Source of the DNA: JAEXOD01 sp963663265
GTDB taxonomy: Bacteria; Bacteroidota; Ignavibacteria; Ignavibacteriales; Melioribacteraceae
NCBI GenBank assembly: GCA_963663265.2
Contig: CAXXXM010000001.1
Span: 868,001 to 932,000, forward strand
Direction of reading: 5' to 3'
DNA: 64,000 nucleotides
Shown: piece after piece, positions 57,894 to 64,000 of the stretch
Layout of the letters: each line of letters starts with the position of its first letter
Numbering within the stretch: the first letter of the stretch is position 1
Program-made: the position numbers and the translations under genes
Notes under the pieces: model-generated
The model's database searches: none
What the model saw: only the letters and a program-made list of their open reading frames with translations
Told to the model about the DNA's origin: nothing

Positions 57894-59834
57894 ATGATTA
57901 ATTTAATACACTTAACCGTAATACTCCCTTTACTTGGATTTTTGATTAATGGTATTTTCGGGTCAAAAATTAAAAATGAAAAAGTAATTGGGATTATTGG
58001 AAGTTCTACTGTTGGAATTTCTTTTTTAATTGCACTTGGTGCTTTTTTCCAAACTTTAGGGCTACCTGAAGAGAACCGAAGTAATGTTGTAACTTTGTTT
58101 ACATGGCTTGATGTTGGTTCCCTTAATATAAAATTCTCCTATCTTGTTGATCAACTTTCGCTTGTTATGTCATTAGTTGTTACAGGGGTTGGATTTTTAA
58201 TTCATGTTTATTCTATTGGATATATGCATGGTGATAAAGGATTTTGGAGATTTTTTTCCTATTTAAATCTATTTATTTTTGCCATGATGAACTTGATACT
58301 TGGCGATAACTTTCTTGTTCTCTTTTTAGGTTGGGAAGGGGTTGGTTTATGTTCGTATCTTTTAATTGGCTTTTGGTATGATAGAAAGTTTGAAAAAGGA
58401 ACCGTTCCTCAAGCTGCAAAAAAAGCTTTTATTGTAAATAGAATTGGTGATTTTGGATTTTTACTTGGAATGTTTCTTATATATCAAACATTTGATTCAT
58501 TAAATTTTATAGATGTTTTTTCTAAAGCTGCTTCTTTTCCTGTAAATGAAACCACTTTTAGTTTTATTGCTTTATTTTTATTTATCGGTGCAACAGGAAA
58601 ATCTGCCCAAATTCCTTTATTTGTCTGGCTGCCTGATGCAATGGCTGGTCCAACTCCTGTATCGGCATTAATACACGCTGCTACAATGGTTACTGCCGGT
58701 GTTTATATGGTTGCACGTAGTGCTATTATTTTTGCATCTGCTCCTACTATAATGGTTGTTGTGGCTGTAATTGGTCTTATGACTGCATTTTTTGCTGCAA
58801 CCGTGGGTTTGGTGCAAAATGATATAAAAAAAGTATTGGCTTATAGTACAGTAAGTCAATTAGGTTATATGTTTTTAGCGTGTGGTGTTGGTGCTTTTTC
58901 TGCCGGAATTTTTCATGTTATGACTCATGCATTTTTTAAAGCATTATTGTTTTTGGGTGCCGGTTCAATTATTCATGCAATGCATGAACAACAAGATATT
59001 AGACATTATGGCAATCTTAAGAATTATATGCCTAAAACATATATTACTTTTATTATTGCAGCTTTTGCTATTTCAGGCTTCCCCGGATTATCTGGATTTT
59101 TTAGTAAAGATGAAATTCTTTGGAATGCTTATGCAAATGGAAATATGTTAATGTGGATTATTGGTGTTGCTACCGCAATGATGACAGCTTTTTATATGTT
59201 TAGATTGGTATTTTTAACCTTTTTTGGAAAAGAGAGGTTTGACACTCATCATACACATCCTCACGAGTCTCCAAAAGTAATGACTATTCCATTGACTATA
59301 TTAGCATTTTTGTCAGTTGTTGGTGGTTATGTTGGTATACCTGTTTTATTTTCCGGAGAGGGAGGTAATCAATTTGAAGAATGGTTAAAACCAATATTTG
59401 CTCCTGCTCAAAGAAAACTTGAAATATATGGTTCGCATTCGCATTTTGAAGAAATCGTTTTAATGGTTATTTCAGTTGTATTGGCACTTGGTGCTATTTA
59501 CTTTTCGTATGTTGTTTATACAAAAAGAAAAGATATTGCCGAAAAAGTATCACATCAATTTAGTACATTATACAAAATTTTATTAAATAAATACAAAGTT
59601 GATGAGTTTTATGAATTTATGATTGTTGTTCCAATACAAAAATTTTCTGAAAAAGTTTTATGGAAAATTGCTGATAATAAACTAATTGATGGTTTTGTTA
59701 ATGGAACAGCAACAATTGTAAATTCAACTTCCGGTGTTATAAAAAAACTTCAAACTGGCTTAACTCAATTTTATGCGGTATTAATGATGTTTGGAATAGC
59801 CGCAGTTTTATTCTGGATAATAATAAACTTATAA
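57894..59834 (+). CDS. nuoL: NADH-quinone oxidoreductase subunit L
   Basis: Antiporter-like proton-pumping subunit with about 16 helices. The ATG at 57894 is taken over the overlapping TTG at 57891. Features include LGWEGVGLCSYLLIGFWY, the Lys of GATGKSAQIPLFVWLPDAMAGPTPVSALIHAATMVTAGVYMVAR, and HDIKK-like QNDIKKVLAYSTVSQLGYM. The C-terminal part (VSHQFSTLYKILLNKYKVDEFYE ...) contains the lateral amphipathic helix that runs along the membrane arm. The length of 646 is normal. Confidence 0.95.
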   Translation: MINLIHLTVILPLLGFLINGIFGSKIKNEKVIGIIGSSTVGISFLIALGAFFQTLGLPEENRSNVVTLFTWLDVGSLNIKFSYLVDQLSLVMSLVVTGVGFLIHVYSIGYMHGDKGFWRFFSYLNLFIFAMMNLILGDNFLVLFLGWEGVGLCSYLLIGFWYDRKFEKGTVPQAAKKAFIVNRIGDFGFLLGMFLIYQTFDSLNFIDVFSKAASFPVNETTFSFIALFLFIGATGKSAQIPLFVWLPDAMAGPTPVSALIHAATMVTAGVYMVARSAIIFASAPTIMVVVAVIGLMTAFFAATVGLVQNDIKKVLAYSTVSQLGYMFLACGVGAFSAGIFHVMTHAFFKALLFLGAGSIIHAMHEQQDIRHYGNLKNYMPKTYITFIIAAFAISGFPGLSGFFSKDEILWNAYANGNMLMWIIGVATAMMTAFYMFRLVFLTFFGKERFDTHHTHPHESPKVMTIPLTILAFLSVVGGYVGIPVLFSGEGGNQFEEWLKPIFAPAQRKLEIYGSHSHFEEIVLMVISVVLALGAIYFSYVVYTKRKDIAEKVSHQFSTLYKILLNKYKVDEFYEFMIVVPIQKFSEKVLWKIADNKLIDGFVNGTATIVNSTSGVIKKLQTGLTQFYAVLMMFGIAAVLFWIIINL

Positions 59835-59837
59835 ATT

Positions 59838-61361
59838 ATGGAAAATAACTTTTTATTGACATACCTGCTTTTAATTCCAATAATTGGAAGTATACTAATT
59901 CTTTTCATAAAAGAATCACAAGTAAAAGCGATTAAATGGCTTGGTCTGCTTGTTTCGCTTTTTGCATTTATAGTATCTTTAATAGTTTATTCCAAGTTTG
60001 ATGCTGCCAAATCTGGATTCCAAATGCTTCATCAACTAACATGGATAAAAAACTTAAATATTAGTTATTTAGTTGGTGTTGATGGAATTTCAATGCTATT
60101 AATTCTATTAACTACTTTTTTAACTCCTATAACGCTATTTTCATCTTGGGAAAGTATTAAACATAAAGTTAAGCAATTTACATTCTTTATGTTGTTTTTA
60201 GAAGTAGGAATGCTTGGCGTTTTTATGTCGTTGGATTTATTCCTCTTTTATATTTTTTGGGAAGTAATGCTTATTCCAATGTACTTTATTATTGGTATAT
60301 GGGGTGGAAAAGAAAGAATTTATGCATCAGTTAAGTTCTTTATTTATACAATGGCTGGTAGTTTATTAATGCTTGTTGCTATTATTTGGTTAGCAGTTTA
60401 TGCAGGAAAAGTTTCATCGTTAGGCTTCACTACAAATTTAATTGATTTATATAAAATTAGTCCAACCATTCCGTTGGATATTCAGAAATATTTGTTTTTA
60501 GCGTTTTTTGTAAGTTTTGCAATAAAAGTTCCATTGTTTCCATTACACACATGGCTGCCGGATGCTCACGTACAAGCTCCTACTGCAGGTTCTGTTATTT
60601 TAGCAGGAGTATTATTAAAGATGGGTACATATGGTTTGCTTAGATTTAATCTTCCATTATTTCCACAGTCGTCTGTTGAATACGCAGGATTTATTTCTGT
60701 ATTGGCAGTAATAGGCATTATTTATGGTGCTTTAGTTGCGATGGTACAAAAAGATATGAAAAAACTTGTGGCATATTCTTCAGTATCACACTTGGGATTT
60801 GTTGTGCTTGGTATTTTTGCTATGACATTTGAATCTGTTCAAGGTGCTGTTGTTCAAATGGTTAATCATGGTTTATCAACCGGTGCATTATTCTTAATGG
60901 TGGGGATGATATATGAACGAACACACAATAGGGATATATCTTATTATGGTGGAATTGCTAAGGTTGTTCCATTATTTTCTGTTGCCTTAATGATTACATC
61001 ATTGTCTTCAATAGGTTTACCCGGATTAAACGGTTTTATTGGTGAATTTCTAATTTTAACCGGTTCGTTTAAGTCTGTTGTACTTGGCAGTTGGTGGTAT
61101 ACAATATTTGCATCATCTGGTGTTATATTTGCCGCAGTTTATTTGCTCTGGATGTATCAAAGGGTCGTTTTTGGGGAAGTAACAAATAGTGAATTAAAAA
61201 AGTTAACTGATTTAACTGGTAAAGAAATGTCTGTTTTGGGCGTTATGTTTATCTTTATTATTTGGTTGGGTGTTTATCCTTCAACCTTTCTAAATATCAC
61301 CTCAGTTTCTACTGGGGATTTATTAAAAAATGTAAGTAGTTTTACAATTAATCTCTTTTAA
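59838..61361 (+). CDS. nuoM: NADH-quinone oxidoreductase subunit M
   Basis: Second antiporter-like subunit (507 residues, about 14 helices). FYIFWEVMLIPMYFIIGIWGG contains the conserved membrane Glu. KVPLFPLHTWLPDAHVQAPTAGSVILAGVLLKMGTYGLLR and QKDMKKLVAYSSVSHLGFVVLGIF carry the Lys residues and TM7/TM8 motifs of the family. It starts 3 bp after nuoL. nuoN would be expected next but two NhaD-type antiporters follow instead. Confidence 0.95.
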   Translation: MENNFLLTYLLLIPIIGSILILFIKESQVKAIKWLGLLVSLFAFIVSLIVYSKFDAAKSGFQMLHQLTWIKNLNISYLVGVDGISMLLILLTTFLTPITLFSSWESIKHKVKQFTFFMLFLEVGMLGVFMSLDLFLFYIFWEVMLIPMYFIIGIWGGKERIYASVKFFIYTMAGSLLMLVAIIWLAVYAGKVSSLGFTTNLIDLYKISPTIPLDIQKYLFLAFFVSFAIKVPLFPLHTWLPDAHVQAPTAGSVILAGVLLKMGTYGLLRFNLPLFPQSSVEYAGFISVLAVIGIIYGALVAMVQKDMKKLVAYSSVSHLGFVVLGIFAMTFESVQGAVVQMVNHGLSTGALFLMVGMIYERTHNRDISYYGGIAKVVPLFSVALMITSLSSIGLPGLNGFIGEFLILTGSFKSVVLGSWWYTIFASSGVIFAAVYLLWMYQRVVFGEVTNSELKKLTDLTGKEMSVLGVMFIFIIWLGVYPSTFLNITSVSTGDLLKNVSSFTINLF

Positions 61362-61373
61362 TGAGCGAGTACC

Positions 61374-62801
61374 ATGAAAAAAATTGCGATTATTTTTGTT
61401 ATGTTGGGATTTATGTTTTTGGGTGGAAGCGATGTGCTTGGGTATGAACAAACAACTATCAGTGCAGCCGGTGAACAAATTGTAGCAACACATGCGGCAG
61501 AACATGTATTACCTTCGGCCATAATGGTTCTACCTTTTGTTGTTTTATTGGCAATGATTGCCACAGGTCCATTGTTTTATCATCATTTTTGGGAAAAACA
61601 TTATCCAAAAATTTCTATTTTACTTGGTTTAGTTACAGCGGTTTATTACTTTTTCTTTCTTAACGATTATCATAGTCTTCTGCATACTTTAGCAGAGTAT
61701 TTATCGTTTATTGCTCTTTTAGCCTCTTTATTTGTTGCCTCAGGTGGAATATTGATAAAGGTTGATAGACGATCTACTCCTTTATTAAATATTCTTGTAT
61801 TGTTGTTTGGTGCAGTTATTGCCAATATTATTGGAACAACCGGTGCCTCAATGCTTTTAATAAGACCTTTTATTAGAATTAATAAAGATAGAATTAAACC
61901 TTACCATATTATTTTCTTTATTTTTGTTGTTAGTAATATTGGTGGGGCATTAACCCCAATAGGAGACCCACCTTTGTTTTTGGGATTTTTGCGTGGAATT
62001 AATTTCTTTTGGTTTATTGAACATTCCTGGTATATTTGGCTTCCAACTCTGCTTATGGTTTTAGTAATTTTTTATTTTATTGATGCTCGTAATGTTGATC
62101 ATAATAGTGTTCATGTTAGATATTCTGGAAAAATTGAGTTTAAAGGTTTAAAAAATATAGGCTATTTACTGATAATTATCATTGCTGTTTTTATTGATCC
62201 GGGTGTAATGAGCTGGGTTCCAAGTTTAGCTCCATTACCATTTGGATTAAGAGAAATAATTCAATTTTCTGTTGTTTATTTTGCACATAAAACTGCTGAT
62301 AAGAAGATTCTTGAAGCTAATGGATTTAATTTTGAACCAATAAAAGAAGTAGCATTTTTGTTTGTTGGTATTTTTGCAACAATGATTCCTGCTTTGCAAT
62401 TAATTGCTCACGAAGCTAAGGAATTAAGCCAATCCTTAAATGCCGGAGTATTCTATTGGAGTACCGGTGTGTTATCTTCTTTCTTAGATAATGCTCCTAC
62501 ATATCTTAATTTTTTAAGTGCAGAACTTGGTAAATATGGATTTGATGTTAATAGTAGAGTTGAAGTGCACGAATTTTCGATGATACACGTTCTATATTTA
62601 CAGGCTATTTCTATTGCTGCTGTATTTTTTGGTGCTATGACTTATATTGGAAATGGACCAAATTTTATGGTAAAATCTATTAGTGAGAGTTCGGGAATTA
62701 AGATGCCTACTTTCTTTGAATATGTTTATAAGTATTCAATTCCTGTATTATTGCCGGTTTTCACAATCATTTATTTTATATTTTATTTTGGAAAAGGTTA
62801 A
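61374..62801 (+). CDS. NhaD-type Na+/H+ antiporter
   Basis: A 475-residue membrane transporter of the arsenite-permease/ion-transporter superfamily. The N-terminus looks like a cleavable signal or first membrane segment (IIFVMLGFMFLGG). Family-typical segments are GAVIANIIGTTGASMLLIRPFIRINKDR, SNIGGALTPIGDPPLFLGFLRGI, FWFIEHSWYIWLP, LDNAPTYLNF and MTYIGNGPNFMVK. These match NhaD Na+/H+ antiporters, where the Asp of GDPP and the Asp-Asn of DNAPT lie in the ion path. It is 12 bp after nuoM and 3 bp before a tandem paralogue. Confidence 0.88.
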   Translation: MKKIAIIFVMLGFMFLGGSDVLGYEQTTISAAGEQIVATHAAEHVLPSAIMVLPFVVLLAMIATGPLFYHHFWEKHYPKISILLGLVTAVYYFFFLNDYHSLLHTLAEYLSFIALLASLFVASGGILIKVDRRSTPLLNILVLLFGAVIANIIGTTGASMLLIRPFIRINKDRIKPYHIIFFIFVVSNIGGALTPIGDPPLFLGFLRGINFFWFIEHSWYIWLPTLLMVLVIFYFIDARNVDHNSVHVRYSGKIEFKGLKNIGYLLIIIIAVFIDPGVMSWVPSLAPLPFGLREIIQFSVVYFAHKTADKKILEANGFNFEPIKEVAFLFVGIFATMIPALQLIAHEAKELSQSLNAGVFYWSTGVLSSFLDNAPTYLNFLSAELGKYGFDVNSRVEVHEFSMIHVLYLQAISIAAVFFGAMTYIGNGPNFMVKSISESSGIKMPTFFEYVYKYSIPVLLPVFTIIYFIFYFGKG

Positions 62802-62804
62802 AAT

Positions 62805-64000
62805 ATGACAAAAAAAGGGATATACTATGCATTAATTACTTTTTTTGCTGCTAATAATTATTTGTTTGCAAGCGAAGAAGGGGGTAATACAGTTGTTGCT
62901 GATACTGTATTGCCTGAAATATATATAGTTTTACCTTTTGTTATTTTATTAGCAATGATAGCAACCGGTCCGGTTTTTTATCATCATTTTTGGGAACATC
63001 ATTACCCTAAAATATCATTGATATTAGGTGGGATTACAGTTGCATATTATTCATTTATTTTGAAAGATTTTTATAGCTTAACTCATACATTAGCTGAGTA
63101 TCTATCATTTATTGCTCTACTTGGCTCCCTTTATATGGCATCTGGTAGTATTTTAATTAACATTCAAAAAAAGGCAACGCCGGCTTTTAATGTGCTGCTT
63201 TTATTATTTGGAGCCGTAATTGCTAACATTATTGGTACTACAGGTGCTTCGATGTTGCTAATTAGACCATTTATACGGATAAATAAGGATAGAATTAAAG
63301 TTTACCATATAATGTTTTTTATCTTTATTGTTAGTAATGTTGGTGGAGCTTTAACTCCAATTGGTGACCCGCCTTTGTTCCTTGGTTTCCTACGTGGTAT
63401 TAACTTTTTTTGGTTTTTACAAAATATGTGGAGTGCATGGATTTTGGCGATTGGGATGATTCTTGCTCTCTTTTATCTTATTGATAGTAGGTCTATAAAC
63501 AATTCTGAAAATGTAGTAAAAGAAGATTTTAAAATTGAAATAAAAGGATTGAAAAATATAGTTTATCTTGTAATAATTCTTGTTTCTGTATTTTTAGATC
63601 CAAATATTATTTCTTGGGTTCCAAGTTTATATCCCATGCCCTTTGGAATTAGAGAGATAATTATGTTTTCAGTTATGTTTTTGGTTGTTAAAACAACTGA
63701 TAAAGAAATCTTTAAGTTGAATAGTTTTAGTTATGGTCCAATAAAAGAAGTGGCTTATTTGTTTATAGGAATATTTGCTACAATGATACCTGCATTACAA
63801 CTTATTGCATATGAAGCAAAAGTTTTGGGTGATAGTTTAAATGTTGGAATATTCTACTGGTCTACAGGAATCCTTTCCGGATTTTTAGATAATGCACCTA
63901 CTTTTTTAAATTTTTTAGCAGCACAATTAGCAAAATTTGGATATGATATAAGTAATAAGTCGGATGTATTGGCGTATTCAGTAGCTCATCCTCTTTATTT
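62805..64000 (+). CDS. NhaD-type Na+/H+ antiporter paralogue, 3' end cut by window
   Basis: The reading frame opens at ATG 62805 (MTKKGIYYALITFF) and stays open for 398 codons to the window end. It repeats the features of the preceding gene: PFVILLAMIATGPVFYHHFWE, GTTGASMLLIRPFIRINKDR, SNVGGALTPIGDPPLFLGF, YWSTGILSGFLDNAPTFLNF. Between the two, the transmembrane core is highly similar while N-terminal signal and loops differ. The tandem arrangement points to gene duplication with possible division of ion or pH range. The C-terminal ~75 residues, including the GNGPN motif, are beyond the window. Confidence 0.88.
   Translation, partial: MTKKGIYYALITFFAANNYLFASEEGGNTVVADTVLPEIYIVLPFVILLAMIATGPVFYHHFWEHHYPKISLILGGITVAYYSFILKDFYSLTHTLAEYLSFIALLGSLYMASGSILINIQKKATPAFNVLLLLFGAVIANIIGTTGASMLLIRPFIRINKDRIKVYHIMFFIFIVSNVGGALTPIGDPPLFLGFLRGINFFWFLQNMWSAWILAIGMILALFYLIDSRSINNSENVVKEDFKIEIKGLKNIVYLVIILVSVFLDPNIISWVPSLYPMPFGIREIIMFSVMFLVVKTTDKEIFKLNSFSYGPIKEVAYLFIGIFATMIPALQLIAYEAKVLGDSLNVGIFYWSTGILSGFLDNAPTFLNFLAAQLAKFGYDISNKSDVLAYSVAHPLY

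Overview
The window looks like a chromosomal segment of a low-GC bacterium of the Fibrobacterota-Chlorobiota-Bacteroidota (FCB) group, most probably an Ignavibacteria-type lineage; that placement is inference. The reasons are seven large exported proteins ending in the same type IX secretion (T9SS) sorting domain built around QNYPNPFNPSTTI, several promoters of the Bacteroidota form TTTG-N19-TAnnTTTG, a CarbopepD/plug/beta-barrel outer-membrane protein, and many starts with weak or no Shine-Dalgarno sequence. No T9SS machinery gene, phage or complete insertion sequence is present.

Layout. 1-5.4 kb: PrsW-like and M48 membrane proteases, a DEAD-box RNA helicase divergent from a cold-shock-domain protein, and a DUF1569 protein. 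5.5-11.3 kb: a soluble PAS histidine kinase, then an outer-membrane barrel protein and a CBM9-like lipoprotein that both carry Gly/Pro-rich tracts. 11.3-12.5 kb: an intergenic repeat island. 12.5-18.3 kb: a three-gene operon of secreted proteins (CotH kinase-like, YCF48-like propeller, arylsulfotransferase-like) behind a 28-bp perfect palindrome containing a CRP-type site. 18.4-26.4 kb: small cupin, GH20 hexosaminidase, a frameshifted methyltransferase, DUF72, DUF3089 and a deacetylase-like secreted protein. 26.4-33.1 kb: sensory block (CHASE kinase, double solute-binding lipoprotein, chemoreceptor, YfiR-like protein). 33.3-45.9 kb: accessory zone with two giant secreted proteins, a PsiD-like decarboxylase lipoprotein between two paralogous unknown genes, a pentapeptide-repeat membrane protein and three more repeat islands. 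46-46.8 kb: tRNA-Asn with three decayed tandem copies. 46.9-50.7 kb: acyltransferase, GlsB-like, HAD phosphatase, metallophosphoesterase. 50.9-64 kb: core genes lepA, lepB, a subtilase, asnS, nuoJKLM and two tandem NhaD-type antiporters, the last cut by the window end.

The least expected content is non-coding. A family of short palindromes (named here eta, alpha, beta, plus a pyrimidine-phased tail kappa) recurs in a fixed order at four intergenic sites. At two of them a 327-355 bp element with terminal inverted repeats (18 bp and perfect in one copy) and four internal hairpins sits in the loop of palindrome alpha; two other sites show the uninterrupted empty target. This resembles a MITE nested in a REP-like repeat. 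Next to tRNA-Asn, three tandem tRNA-terminator cassettes have had their T-arm (and in one copy the D-arm) replaced by CCCGA/TCGGG hairpins. A fossil of a T9SS gene 3' end and a decayed ORF lie in the same region.

Functionally the window joins housekeeping translation, protein export and respiration (EF4, signal peptidase I, AsnRS, Complex I membrane arm with Na+/H+ antiporters) with an exported, surface-oriented repertoire (T9SS cargo, glycan enzymes) and environmental sensing.
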